DNA of 64,000 nt from JANYHH01 sp965249745 (GTDB lineage: Bacteria > Deinococcota > Deinococci > Deinococcales > JAAFIG01). Every line of letters starts with the position of its first letter. Within the stretch, counting starts at the first letter, position 1. The notes beneath the pieces are model-generated. The model was not told the DNA's origin, searched no databases, and saw only the letters and a list, made by a program, of their open reading frames with translations. Where the stretch lies: the NCBI GenBank assembly GCA_965249745.1, contig OZ252252.1, positions 1,426,001 through 1,490,000 on the forward strand, read 5' to 3'. Made by a program: the position numbers and the translations under genes. Below, piece by piece: positions 45,669 through 55,102 of the stretch.

Positions 45669-46574
45669 GTGACTCGAGCTTCCAATCGCGCCGCCTCGAA
45701 CCGCACGCTGGGACTGAGCCTGCTGGTCCTCGTCACGGTGCTCTGGGGGACGACCTTTCCGATTGTCAAAAGCGTTGTAGGGAGCGTCTCACCCGCCGTG
45801 CTCGTTGCCGCCCGCTTTCTGATCGCGGCGCTGGTGCTGCTGCCGTGGCTGCGGCAGGCTCCCCGCCGCCTCTGGCTCGAGGGTGGGTTGCTGGGAACCG
45901 TTTTATTCTTGAGTTACTGGACGCAGGTCGTCGGGTTGACAACGGTCTCGAGCGGGCGGGCAGCTTTTATCACGGGCTTAAACGTGATTCTCGTGCCGCT
46001 GATGCTGCCCTTTTTGGGAAAACGCGTCCCGTGGACGGCTTTCGTCGCGGCGGCTGTGGCGCTGGCGGGGATCGGGCTGATGTCGCTGAACGGATTGAAA
46101 CTCGAGGTGTCCGTCGGTGACCTGTGGGTGCTGGGTTGCGCCTTGACGTATGCGGCCTACATCGTCATGGTGGATCGGATCGCCGCCCGCTACGACTCGC
46201 TGCCGCTGGCGGCCGTTCAAGTCGCCGTGGTCTGCCTGTTGGGGCTGATCTTCGCCGCGCCGGAACTGGCGGGCGGCGCGAATCTCAAAGGGCTGCTGCG
46301 GTTCTGGCCGCAGGTTCTGTTCCTGGGTTTGCTGGCCACGGCCCTGACGACGCTGCTGCAAGCCTGGGCGCAACGCTTCGTGGCCGCGTTTCAAACCGCT
46401 GTCGTCTACGCCCTCGAGCCAGTCTGGGCGGCTGTGTTCTCGTACCTGTGGTTGCGCGAGGGGCTGAACCTGCAAGGGTTCATCGGGGCGGGGTTGATCC
46501 TGCTGGCGATGATCCTGTGCCAGTTCGATCCTGGGACCGCGAAACCTGAGGCGACCGTAGGGGAGCATGTTTGA
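45669..46574 (+). CDS. EamA/DMT-family transporter
   Basis: A 301-residue inner-membrane protein of ten helices in two homologous EamA halves, each starting with a W-G-T/Y-P-x-x-K-type or YAAYIVMVDRIA segment (VTVLWGTTFPIVKSVVG; GCALTYAAYIVMVDR). The family exports or imports amino acids and other metabolites. The GTG at 45669 (VTRASNRAAS) has TAGGCT six bases upstream. The 3' end overlaps the upstream extension of the MBL-fold frame by eight bases. Confidence 0.9.
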   Translation: MTRASNRAASNRTLGLSLLVLVTVLWGTTFPIVKSVVGSVSPAVLVAARFLIAALVLLPWLRQAPRRLWLEGGLLGTVLFLSYWTQVVGLTTVSSGRAAFITGLNVILVPLMLPFLGKRVPWTAFVAAAVALAGIGLMSLNGLKLEVSVGDLWVLGCALTYAAYIVMVDRIAARYDSLPLAAVQVAVVCLLGLIFAAPELAGGANLKGLLRFWPQVLFLGLLATALTTLLQAWAQRFVAAFQTAVVYALEPVWAAVFSYLWLREGLNLQGFIGAGLILLAMILCQFDPGTAKPEATVGEHV

Positions 46575-46767
46575 AGCGCTTCTGAAGTCGCGCCCCAAAG
46601 TCAGGGCATCAGACTCCCGAAGCGGCCAAGCGTGTGTCAAACTCTCCCGCAATGACGCTTCAGCCGTGCAGCACCCATCACAGTCCTTTGAGCCAGGTTC
46701 TCCTGAGCTTGACGCTCTCGAAATCTCGCCGCTCGAGACCACAGACTGCCACAAAGAGAACCTGCCC

Positions 46768-47583
46768 GTGAACGAACCGTCGGCAACCTCGAGTCTGACG
46801 TTTCTGGGGAGCGGCGATTCGCAGGGTGTGCCGCGCTGGTGGTGCGATTGCGCTGTTTGCGGTGAAGCTAGAACCGCGACAGCCAGAAGCCCAGTCGGGC
46901 TGAACGCCCGCACCCGCCCCAGCCTGATCCTCGAGACAGGCGAGGGTCGCGTGTTGGTGGATGCCGCGCCAGAGTTTCGGTTGCAGGCCGTAGCAGCGGG
47001 TTTGCGCTCCGTGGGAGCGGTACTGGTCACGCACGCTCACAACGATCACGTGCTCGGGCTGGGGGATGTGCTGGACTGGTTGCGTCACACCGGCACAGAC
47101 GCTCAGATTCACGCCCCGGAACCCGTCATGCCGCAGTTGCGAGCGCGCTTTCCTTACGCCTTCACGGGTCGGTACAAGAGTCGCTTCCAACCAGTTCCGC
47201 CCCAAATTTTCGTCTGGCAGGTGCGCGCCTTTGAGGTCCCGCACGGCTTCAACGGTACCTCCTTCGCCTACCGCTTTGAGCGGCACGGCCGGGCGCTGGT
47301 GTATTGCTCAGACGCGATTGGCATTTCGGAGGACTTACTTGAGGCAGAGTTCACGGGTCTCGAGGTGTTGATTCTGGGCGCGAGCTTCTGGGACGAATCG
47401 GCTGCTCCCTATCAGAATCGCAGCGTGTACGACGTGCGGGAAGCCCTCGGGGTGATTGAACGGGTCGCACCGCGCCGGGCGCTGCTGACGCACCTGGGAC
47501 ACGACGTGGATATCCGACGGGAATCGGAATTGCCAGCGGGCGTGCGTTTGGCTCGAGACGGGTTGCGGCTGGAACTCTGGTGA
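46768..47583 (+). CDS. Metallo-beta-lactamase-fold hydrolase, PhnP-like phosphodiesterase
   Basis: The protein starts with SLTFLGSGDSQGVPRWWCDCAVC, the PhnP-type opening with a Cys pair that can bind zinc, then THAHNDHVLGLGDVLDWL (the H-x-H-x-D-H metal site), FEVPHGFNGTSFAYRFE, LVYCSDAIG and LLTHLGHD. PhnP cleaves cyclic or linear phosphodiesters. The frame extends to ATG 46567, overlapping eamA, but its first 67 residues are unlike the family; GTG 46768, with AAGAGA upstream, is the better start. It gives about 271 residues, the family length. Confidence 0.88.
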   Translation: MNEPSATSSLTFLGSGDSQGVPRWWCDCAVCGEARTATARSPVGLNARTRPSLILETGEGRVLVDAAPEFRLQAVAAGLRSVGAVLVTHAHNDHVLGLGDVLDWLRHTGTDAQIHAPEPVMPQLRARFPYAFTGRYKSRFQPVPPQIFVWQVRAFEVPHGFNGTSFAYRFERHGRALVYCSDAIGISEDLLEAEFTGLEVLILGASFWDESAAPYQNRSVYDVREALGVIERVAPRRALLTHLGHDVDIRRESELPAGVRLARDGLRLELW

Positions 47584-47622
47584 AGGGCGGAAACGCCCGC
47601 ACGAACTAGGCTGGGGATGACA

Positions 47623-48942
47623 TCAAGGCAGAATCTGAATCGCGTCGGCCGTGTTGACAATCACCTCGAAGTAATCTTCGTAAAGCTGCACGCGACCCTG
47701 AATTCGCACGCGTTTCCCCTCGTAAGCTTGCGGAAAAGGTTGTACCAGCGCGTCGTAGAGGCGCGGAAAGATCACGGCCCTGGGCGCGGCCGAATCGTTG
47801 GAACCGAACTTCAGGAAGCTGACGGCGCTGCGCTGCTCCACCGTCGTCACCACGCCTTCGAAGCTCCCGGTACGCCCGAGGTACTGACTCATTTGCAGCG
47901 CCTCGTACACCCCCTCGAGCGGGGGCAACAGAAACGGGTTGGTGTCACTGCCAGAGTTCAAATCCGTCTCGAGCTGCGCGGTTAACTGGTTCACGACATC
48001 GTTGTCGTCCAGCACGACCGCCAGTTCGCGGTTGCTGTTGATGCTGTTCCCGGTCAGGTTGATGCTGCCGATCATCGCGCGGGCCTCGTCTGCGACCATC
48101 ACCTTGGCGTGAACGTAATGGCTCAGCAGGTAGCGCACGCTCACCCCAGCTTTGGAGAGCCGCTCGAGGCCCGCGATACCACCGCTCTCGGTCAAGTCCT
48201 TCGGGCTGGTCACGAAGCTGATCTGAATGCCGCGCTCGTGGGCGGCAGTCAGTTCGCGCAATGTTTCCTCGTCGCTGGCGTCCTGATGCTCCAAGCGCAA
48301 ACTGGTCTTGGCACTGCGAATGAAGCGCACGATCTGTTCCCGAGCGTTGCCGCGCACCAAGCCGTTCGCCAGCGTGACACTCGGACTCCAAACGAGTTTC
48401 GCGTCGCGCAGGTCTATCTCCTGGCCCGCCCAGTCGGCATCGAAGACCCTGGCAATCTCTGTCACTTGGGCTGGGTCGTCCAGCATCACGCCGTACTCGC
48501 GGTTGCTGGAAAAGCTCGAGCCGGTCAGGTTGCTGGTGCTGACGAACGCCGCGCGGTTATCAAAAACGAACGATTTCTCGTGGGTGAAGACGAAGCGAAA
48601 CGGCTTGGTGAACTGCACGTTCAACCCGGCGTCTTTCAGCTTCAAAAAAATTTGCGTGTTGACGCCTGCCGTGCAACACGGCTCTTTCTCCAGGAGAACC
48701 TTCACGTCCACGCCGCGTTTCGTCGCCGCGACCAGGGCATCAATCACGTCCTGCCGGGAATCGGTGAACAGGTAAATCTTTAGCCTGACGCTGGTCTGTG
48801 CCGCCCGAATTGCCGTCAGAATCGGCTGGATGCCATCTCTGGGTTGAACGAATAGTTGCGGCGCGGCCAGACTCGATGAAGGTAGGCAGGCTGGGAGTAA
48901 GAGCGCCAGGGACAGGGTTAAGCAACGCCACCAGAGGTTCAC
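47623..48942 (-). CDS. Phospholipase D-like protein with two HKD motifs and a C-terminal OB-like domain
   Basis: The 439-residue protein begins with a hydrophobic signal region (NLWWRCLTLSLALLLPACLP), so it is probably exported or a lipoprotein (the Cys after LLPA). Two PLD catalytic motifs are present: HEKSFVFDNRAAFVSTSNLT and HAKVMVADEARAMIGSINLT. The C-terminal 110 residues (GKRVRIQGRVQLYEDYFEVIV) look like an OB-fold nucleic-acid-binding strand set. Such proteins are phosphodiesterases acting on DNA, RNA or lipids. GTG 48942 has TAAACT seven bases upstream; the longer frame to 49026 is unlikely. Confidence 0.85.
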   Translation of the reverse strand: MNLWWRCLTLSLALLLPACLPSSSLAAPQLFVQPRDGIQPILTAIRAAQTSVRLKIYLFTDSRQDVIDALVAATKRGVDVKVLLEKEPCCTAGVNTQIFLKLKDAGLNVQFTKPFRFVFTHEKSFVFDNRAAFVSTSNLTGSSFSSNREYGVMLDDPAQVTEIARVFDADWAGQEIDLRDAKLVWSPSVTLANGLVRGNAREQIVRFIRSAKTSLRLEHQDASDEETLRELTAAHERGIQISFVTSPKDLTESGGIAGLERLSKAGVSVRYLLSHYVHAKVMVADEARAMIGSINLTGNSINSNRELAVVLDDNDVVNQLTAQLETDLNSGSDTNPFLLPPLEGVYEALQMSQYLGRTGSFEGVVTTVEQRSAVSFLKFGSNDSAAPRAVIFPRLYDALVQPFPQAYEGKRVRIQGRVQLYEDYFEVIVNTADAIQILP

Positions 48943-49719
48943 AGGGTTGAGTTTACCCACGGACCTGAGACCTCGAGCAAGGGTCTCGTGAAAGCTCAAA
49001 AGAACGTCCCGTTGAATGGTCTGCACGAGTTATCTCGAGCGGCGGGAGGCGAAGCGCCGTTCGTCCGGCCGCAGCTCGAGAACAACCGTCACGTCGCAAA
49101 CACGGAGGCTCGAGGTCTCCCATCGTTGGCGTCTCGAGCGGGTCGTGACGCGATTGGGCGTTGGCGTGTCGGCCGGGCGTAGCACGTTACATCTCTACGG
49201 GAAGACCGGTTCTCTGTAGGGGCAAATCTCGTATTCGCTCTGGGAACGCGTTTTAGAACGTGTCTACCAGCCCGTGAAAGCGCGTATCACGCCCGTCTCA
49301 CGGCGGTGTGACGGCGGGTCATTACAGTCAAGCTCAGTCAGCGAATTTCAGCTACTGAGTTCGGCATGGTCAGCTTACCGTTTTGAGGCAATAGAATGCG
49401 TCTGTGACGCAAACGTAGGCTAGCCGAAGCTTGCCTTTATCAGTAGCGCACCGGAAAGGATTGAATATGCTCGAGCGTGTCAGACTCCAACCCGCCGCCG
49501 GTCAGATCGAACGCGAGATGCCAACCCTGGCGGAACCCGTGCCTCACCAGCCGCAACCCTGGCCCGGAGCGCGGTTCGAGGGAGACGCGACCCCCACCGG
49601 CACTGGGTCGTTTCGAGTCCCGAAGATCGGCGCGAGAAGCGCTGGTTGTAGAAAAACCTTCTGGCTGGAGAATTTCAGAACCCTCGAGTCGTCGGGCGCG
49701 GATTTGCGATACTGCGAGC
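48943..49719. other. Gene-poor region with repeats
   Basis: It holds the -10 of the PLD-like gene (48950-48955), several CTCGAG sites, GTAGGGG-type half-palindromes near 49193-49226, one 95-bp repeat (49352-49446) and, at 49708-49713, GATACT six bases before the GNAT start. No gene is supported; the plus-strand frame from 49477 into the GNAT gene has no recognisable sequence before 49720. Confidence 0.5.
49352..49446 (-). mobile_element. 95-bp MITE-like repeat, copy B
   Basis: In reverse orientation it begins CTACTGATAAAGGCAAG and ends CATGCCGAACTCAGTAG; these ends are imperfect inverted repeats (CTACTGA at both ends). The central TGCGTC-aca-GACGCA hairpin is perfect. Copies A and B share the core from CGTTTGCGTC to TTCTATTG. 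Confidence 0.85.
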
Positions 49720-50655
49720 GTGAACATCCGCGCCGCCACCGCTGCCGATTTTGCGCGAATTGTTTTGATTCGCAATGCCGTCTGGCCCGAGTACCCGCTG
49801 GGAAAAGCCGACCTGGTGCGGTTCGATGAATTCTTCCCAGCGTGTCAACGCTTTGTTTTAGAGCAAGACGGCGCGATCCTGGCGCACGCCCTGATAGACC
49901 CGCAGCCTGGAAATGAGGGCGCGAAAATAGAGTTGGATGTACTGCCCGAGGCTCAAGGGTCAGGGGATGGGGACGGCCTTCGCTCGGTGGCTCGAGCCGT
50001 ACTGGAGGTTTTACCCGCGTCTCACGGCAGTCCGTCACCCGAGGGACATTCGAGCGGGCGCTCGGGTTCGCCACAGCTCGAGGCCTTCCGTGAAGTCAGC
50101 CGTTCCTGGCATCAGGTGTTGGAGCCGGAACGGTTTGACGGTTCCAGGTTCGCGGGGCTGGAATCATCGCTCGCGGCGCACGGCTATAGCCTGCACGCCT
50201 ATCCAGAGATTGCCGACCCCGAAAAGCTGTACGCCCTGTACGGGGTCACCTCGCGCGATGTCCCCGGAGCCACCGCGCTGCCAGACTTCGAGGAGTACCG
50301 CCAGCGCGTCCTGGAGAACGCCTCCACCCGCCTCGAGGCTCACTTCATTGCCGTTCATGACGCACAGTGGGTCGCGTACACCGGCACGCGAACACGGGCG
50401 CAGGACCGTCCGCTCGAGTGGCACACGGGCATGACCGGCGTGCTGCGCGAACACCGGGGTCACGGTTTGGCGGTGGCACTGAAACTGCGCCTGATCGAAC
50501 TGGCGCGCGCGACCGGGATTCTGGAGTTGCACACCAACAACGACAGCCTGAACGCGCCGATGCTCGGCGTCAATCGTCGCCTTGGGTATCAGCGCGTCTC
50601 GGGGACGGTTTACTTTGAGCGCGTGCAGCTCGAACCTATCCAGCTCGAAAGGTAA
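49720..50655 (+). CDS. Double GNAT acetyltransferase with a frame-scrambled first domain
   Basis: The 311-residue frame holds an N-terminal GNAT fold (NIRAATAADFARIVLIRNAVWPEYPL) and a C-terminal one (TGMTGVLREHRGHGLAVALKLRLIELARATGIL in parts; R-G-H-G-L-A is the acetyl-CoA loop). In the first domain the coenzyme loop is not in frame: after ELDVLPEAQG the expected GQGMGTAFARWLEPYW is read one base off, then ERALGFATARG in the third frame, and FREVSRSWHQVLEP is back in frame. Three single-base insertions near 49960, 50025-50050 and 50083 fit exactly. The first domain is thus probably damaged or mis-sequenced. Start GTG follows GATACT by six bases. Confidence 0.75.
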   Translation: MNIRAATAADFARIVLIRNAVWPEYPLGKADLVRFDEFFPACQRFVLEQDGAILAHALIDPQPGNEGAKIELDVLPEAQGSGDGDGLRSVARAVLEVLPASHGSPSPEGHSSGRSGSPQLEAFREVSRSWHQVLEPERFDGSRFAGLESSLAAHGYSLHAYPEIADPEKLYALYGVTSRDVPGATALPDFEEYRQRVLENASTRLEAHFIAVHDAQWVAYTGTRTRAQDRPLEWHTGMTGVLREHRGHGLAVALKLRLIELARATGILELHTNNDSLNAPMLGVNRRLGYQRVSGTVYFERVQLEPIQLER

Positions 50656-50841
50656 TGAACTCGAGCGGCTTGAACAGATTTTCGCCGGGACACAAAATGT
50701 TCAATATCCGATTGTGCGCTTCCACTAAGGGACGAAGCACGCTTCACCCTCGAGGTTGCCCTCGGGGGTTCGCAGTCTATCCAGGCGTGAACGCTCTAAA
50801 AACCGCTTGGGTTGCCGCAACTTGAGCTGGCAGATAGGCGA

Positions 50842-53796
50842 TCAGAGCCGCCCTCGAGCCTGCGACGCGACTCCCGTCAGTCGTGCCAGACCCTGCTGCG
50901 CTGCGTCACACAGCGAGTCTCGCCGCAACACCTCGCGCAACACCCGAATCGCCTCTGGGGTGTCGCCCCCCTCGAGTCGAGCCGCCAGTTGCAAGCCCAA
51001 CGCCACGCCGCGCTCCTGGGCGTGCAGGCGCTCCCAGACCGCCCATTCGCTCTGACAGAGCGGCATGAATTCGGCGCGGCTGGTCTCAAAAGCGTGCGTC
51101 AGTGCGCCGGGATCGTCACACTTCAGGGCTTCTTCCAAATCGTCCAAGTCGGTGTGCAAGCTGAGGCGCGGGTGCAAACGGTACAGCCCGTTCTCGAACG
51201 GCAACGGGTTGAAGTCCAGACTGGCGGTGCGCAGGTTGGCACGCAGTTGTCGCACGGCGACCTTGAAATACTCCAGGTGTCGTGGGTCGTTAGTTCCGTC
51301 CCAGAGGGCATCCACCAGCGCCTCGCGGCTCTGCGGACCGCGCAACACCAGCAGCACCAGCAGTTCCAGCGATTTGCTGAGCGCCACCCGGAGCGGCTTA
51401 GCGTTCAGGCTAGCCTGGGGTTCACCGAGGGTTTGCACACGCAGCTTGAACTCGGCCGCGAATGCCAAGGCGGTCCGTAGCCACCCGGAAAGCCGTTCCT
51501 CCGCCCAACCTCGAGCCAGCAGCTCGCGGTACAGGCTTTCCACGACCCGTAGATCGGGTTTCAGGACGGTTAGCTCCAAGTCGTCCAGGTCGCGCTGCAA
51601 CGCCTGGACTGGCGGCCGGGTCAGGTTGGTCTCGCCCAGCGCCAACCACGCCAGATAAACCTCAGCTCGCAGACAATACTCCGGCTCGTCGGGATCAACC
51701 ACGCCCCCCAGGGCAATCCTGGCAGCGGACAGGTCACCGCGTACCAGACGAATCAGCCCCTCGAGGAATAGGGCCTGCTGTGTGAACGCCTCGCACTCTG
51801 AGTCCGGCACGCGTCCCACGACCATTCGCAAATCCTCTAAGGTCGGTGCGTCCCTGGGCGCGGTGCGCTCCAAAGCCTCCAGAACCCGGCACTCTAATAA
51901 ACGCAAGCCGCTGTAAACCCACGGCAGGCGCGCCTCCAACCGCTCGGCTTCCAGGGCGGCCTGCCCGTAGTCGGGTGCGGCACTCGCCAGATTGCCCTGC
52001 CAGAAAGCGATCTCGGCACGGTGGTGGAGGAAGATCATCGCGGGTAATCCGGGGTTGGTGCGCGCCAGCTCGAAACCGCGCCGCAACTGCCCGCTCGCCG
52101 TTTCCACCCGCAAGCGCCGCAGGTTGAAATCAATTAATTTGGAGAGCGGCGTCAGCGCCCTGTTGTGCAAACCGTTCGCCTCGAGCACCGTGTAGGCGCG
52201 CTCGGCCGCGGCGTAGGCGCGATCCTCCGCGCCCATCAGCCCAAAGATGGTTCCTGCGTGGCTGAGCGCTCGCGCCAGCAGGACTGGCTCGTGATGCCGC
52301 TCTGCCCAGGCGCTGACGGTTTCCGCTAACTGCAACGACCCGGCCAGATCACCGTGAACCCTGGCGTTGATGGCCTGCAAGAGCTGTAACTCGGTCTGTT
52401 CAGGCTCCTCGAGCTGCGCCTGGGTTTGGGTGACCGTCAGGAGTTCCGCCAGCGCCTCGTACTGACCGCCGCGTTGCAGCAGGAACGCTAGCCCGCTGAC
52501 GCCCCAGAAGCGCGTCGGATAATCGGCTCGCAACTGCCGCAGGACCCGCTCAGCCTCCGCGACCCGCCCGGTTTCCAGTAGGGAACGCCCCCAGACCTCG
52601 AGCAGGCGCGGCGTGAACTGCGTTTCGGGCAGTGAGGCCAGCAGGTCGTGGCTCAGCTCGTAGGCCTCGCGGCGGGCGTACTCGAGCGCGACCCCCTCGG
52701 CGATCTGCACGGCCCGCGTCAGATCGCGTCCGGCTCTGGCGTGACGCAGGGCGCGCAACCCGTCACCGTCGCGCCAGGCCAGCTCGGCGGCGCTGCGATG
52801 CAGGCGTTCGTGCCACGGCGGGTCGTGGCGCAACTCGTCTTCCAGCACCGAGAGCAGCAACCCGTGCGGTCGGAAGTTACCGCCACCGAGCGGGGTCAGC
52901 GGCAGGCCCGCCGCGCGGGCCGTCTCGAGCCAGCGAGCGGGCAGGGCGCAGCCGACCGACGTTGCCCCGGCGTGACTCCAGGGGTCCAGCACCACCGCCC
53001 GTGGCAGCGCCGCCCGAAGCGTTTCCGGCAGGCCGCGCAGGACCTCGAGGATCAGATCCTCCGGTTTCAGGCTGCCCGCACCGTGCGCGGCCGCCAGGGC
53101 GATTCCGGCTGGCCAGCCCTCGAGTCTCGCCTGCAAGACCTCCGACCGCTCCTCGGTTCCAACTGATTGCAGCAAAAACTGCCGCGTCTCAGACGGGCTG
53201 AACCGCAACTCCTGCACCTCCCAGACCTCGGCGAGGCCTTGGCTGACGAACCGGGCCAGCGGCAGCGCCTCGAGGTCGCGGGCACACAGCAAGACGCGGT
53301 GACCCTCCTCGAGCTGCTCCAGCAACTGTTCCAACATCTGCGCACTCGGCGGGCTGAGCCGTTCCAACCCATCAAACACGAGCAGCGCGTTGAACTCTAA
53401 AGCGTTCAACCGCGCGGCCAACCCAGGCGAGGTCGGCTCCTCGGGTGCGTTCTCTGTTGTTTCCTCTTGCAGTCCCTCGAGCCGGGCGATCCCCGCTGCC
53501 ACCCGCCGCGCCCAGACCCACGGTTTGGCATCGTCCTCCTCGGCGTTGATCCACAGTACCCGTCGGTGAACAGCCGCGAACTGGGCCGCCAGCGTGGTCT
53601 TGCCGTACCCGGCTGGGGCGATGAGCGCCGTGATCGGCGCGGCGCTGGTGGATAGGTGCGCCAGTAACGCCTCGCGCTGCACCTCGAGCCGCAAACGCCT
53701 GGGACGCTCGAAACCGTTGCGCTCGAGACCTTGCTGCACGAGTCTCTCCCGCTCGAGATTCCCTTCGGGGCGTGTTCCTGATCGGGCCGCTCGCAC
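50842..53796 (-). CDS. STAND-type regulator with tandem helical repeats and a C-terminal OmpR/BTAD domain
   Basis: The 984-residue protein resembles MalT-like signal-transduction ATPases: P-loop IAPAGYGKTTLAAQF (residues 58-72), Walker B region ALLVFDGLERL, a winged-helix half, then about 450 residues of TPR-like helices (LAWRDGDGLRALRHARAG, RDLTRAVQIAEGVAL). The C-terminus (LLVLLVLRGPQSREALVDALWDG...HLEYFKVAVRQLRANL, in parts) is a winged helix of the OmpR type followed by a BTAD-like domain, as in SARP/AfsR regulators. GTG 53796 follows TAAAAT by six bases. It is divergent from the secreted protein gene and may regulate it. Confidence 0.9.
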   Translation of the reverse strand: MRAARSGTRPEGNLERERLVQQGLERNGFERPRRLRLEVQREALLAHLSTSAAPITALIAPAGYGKTTLAAQFAAVHRRVLWINAEEDDAKPWVWARRVAAGIARLEGLQEETTENAPEEPTSPGLAARLNALEFNALLVFDGLERLSPPSAQMLEQLLEQLEEGHRVLLCARDLEALPLARFVSQGLAEVWEVQELRFSPSETRQFLLQSVGTEERSEVLQARLEGWPAGIALAAAHGAGSLKPEDLILEVLRGLPETLRAALPRAVVLDPWSHAGATSVGCALPARWLETARAAGLPLTPLGGGNFRPHGLLLSVLEDELRHDPPWHERLHRSAAELAWRDGDGLRALRHARAGRDLTRAVQIAEGVALEYARREAYELSHDLLASLPETQFTPRLLEVWGRSLLETGRVAEAERVLRQLRADYPTRFWGVSGLAFLLQRGGQYEALAELLTVTQTQAQLEEPEQTELQLLQAINARVHGDLAGSLQLAETVSAWAERHHEPVLLARALSHAGTIFGLMGAEDRAYAAAERAYTVLEANGLHNRALTPLSKLIDFNLRRLRVETASGQLRRGFELARTNPGLPAMIFLHHRAEIAFWQGNLASAAPDYGQAALEAERLEARLPWVYSGLRLLECRVLEALERTAPRDAPTLEDLRMVVGRVPDSECEAFTQQALFLEGLIRLVRGDLSAARIALGGVVDPDEPEYCLRAEVYLAWLALGETNLTRPPVQALQRDLDDLELTVLKPDLRVVESLYRELLARGWAEERLSGWLRTALAFAAEFKLRVQTLGEPQASLNAKPLRVALSKSLELLVLLVLRGPQSREALVDALWDGTNDPRHLEYFKVAVRQLRANLRTASLDFNPLPFENGLYRLHPRLSLHTDLDDLEEALKCDDPGALTHAFETSRAEFMPLCQSEWAVWERLHAQERGVALGLQLAARLEGGDTPEAIRVLREVLRRDSLCDAAQQGLARLTGVASQARGRL

Positions 53797-53854
53797 GAGG
53801 CGATTTTAAGGTGATTCCCTGTGGATTCCCTAGGGGTGGCCTAGATTGGCTCGC
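53797..53854. promoter_or_regulatory. Divergent leaderless promoters with an 11-bp direct repeat
   Basis: For the regulator TAAAAT (53803-53808, minus strand) is six bases from its GTG; for the secreted protein TAGATT (53842-53847) is seven bases from GTG 53855. Between them, GTGATTCCCT (53811-53820) and GTGGATTCCCT (53821-53831) are a tandem direct repeat of one-turn spacing, the form bound by OmpR/SARP-type domains. Confidence 0.6.
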
Positions 53855-55102
53855 GTGAAAAAGACGATTGGATTGATGGTCGGCGTGTCAGCCGTGGGTC
53901 TGCTCTCGAGCCTGCCGCTGGCCGCCAACACCGCCCTGCCTGCGATGGTGAATTGCACCAAGAGCGCCAGCGACCCGCACTGCAAGGACCCGACGCCAGA
54001 GAGCGCTGGGAGCGTCGGCGCTGGACCAGCCTTCTTTCAGACCAGGGGCTTCGATCAGATTCGCAACGGGTTCGTGCGTGACGGAAAGCTTTTTCTGGCC
54101 GTGGAAATCGGCGGGCAGCAGGACAGCTCCGGTGGCATCTACGAGGTCAACCTAGCGAACGGCAACCGCCGCGTCGTCTCCGGACTCGTCAACGCCAGCC
54201 AGGACGAGGTGGGCGGGCGCATGGCGGGCAGTCCGGCCGCCGATTACAACCTTGGGAATGTTAGAGACGTGAAACCCCTGCCGAACGGCCATCTGGCGGC
54301 CCTGGTCAACAAGGGAACCCAGGAGCGGGTCGAAATCCTCGAGATTGACCCGAAGAGCGGTGACCGCCGCCTCATTTGGGCGCACACCCAGAACCGCGAC
54401 ACGAACGTGCGCGACACGCTGGAGAAACAACTCAGCGCCGCCACCTACTGCAAGGTTCCCGGCGACGACCGGAAAGCCGTCCCGGAAACCTTCAGCTTCG
54501 GCGTGGACGCGGCTAGCAACTTCTACCTGCTCAGTAACAACAACCCGGACGGCACGGGCATGGGCCTGTTCAAAGTGGACTCGAGCAACACCTGCACGCT
54601 GATAAGCGGCTGGCTCAACACTGGGGCGGCCCTGGTCGGCAAGGGCTACAAGCAGGTCACGACCTCCGGCGATGTCATGCGCCCTTCGCTGCTGTCCGGC
54701 GACACGTTTTACTACGTGTCCGGTCCCAACCCGGAGGGCTGGGCGCTCGTCGGCATCAACCTGAAGTCCGGTGACCGCAAATTGATTTCTCTGAAGGGTG
54801 CGACTGCCTCGAGCGGTGCGGGCAAGGGTGACGTGGAACTCGGGCAGTACGGTCTGGCGCTCGGATCGGACGGCTTCTTTTACTCGTCTGGGCTGGACCG
54901 CGACTTCGGTGTCGTCAAAGTGGACCTGAAGACCGGGAATCGCAGCCTGCTGCGCGCCAAGGCGGGTCCGCTCTCCAAGGGTATCGGCGACGAGCAGTAC
55001 GTCTTCACCGTGCCGGACTCACCGATTCTGATTGTGGCTCGCGGCAAGGCACTCTACCAGTTCAACCCTGCGACCGGCATGAGCAACCTGCTGAGCTACT
55101 GA
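53855..55102 (+). CDS. Secreted repeat (beta-propeller-like) protein
   Basis: The protein (415 residues from GTG 53855) starts with a signal sequence (KKTIGLMVGVSAVGLLSSLP...). Repeats of the type NGNRRVVSGLV, SGDRRLIWAHTQ, SGDRKLISLKGA and TGNRSLLRAKAG, each after a D/I-x-L or V-x-L strand, suggest a propeller whose blades end in x-G-D/N-R-x-L. Two Cys (NCTKSASDPHC; TCTLIS) may form disulphides. No enzymatic motif is seen. The gene is divergent from the STAND/BTAD regulator. Confidence 0.75.
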   Translation: MKKTIGLMVGVSAVGLLSSLPLAANTALPAMVNCTKSASDPHCKDPTPESAGSVGAGPAFFQTRGFDQIRNGFVRDGKLFLAVEIGGQQDSSGGIYEVNLANGNRRVVSGLVNASQDEVGGRMAGSPAADYNLGNVRDVKPLPNGHLAALVNKGTQERVEILEIDPKSGDRRLIWAHTQNRDTNVRDTLEKQLSAATYCKVPGDDRKAVPETFSFGVDAASNFYLLSNNNPDGTGMGLFKVDSSNTCTLISGWLNTGAALVGKGYKQVTTSGDVMRPSLLSGDTFYYVSGPNPEGWALVGINLKSGDRKLISLKGATASSGAGKGDVELGQYGLALGSDGFFYSSGLDRDFGVVKVDLKTGNRSLLRAKAGPLSKGIGDEQYVFTVPDSPILIVARGKALYQFNPATGMSNLLSY

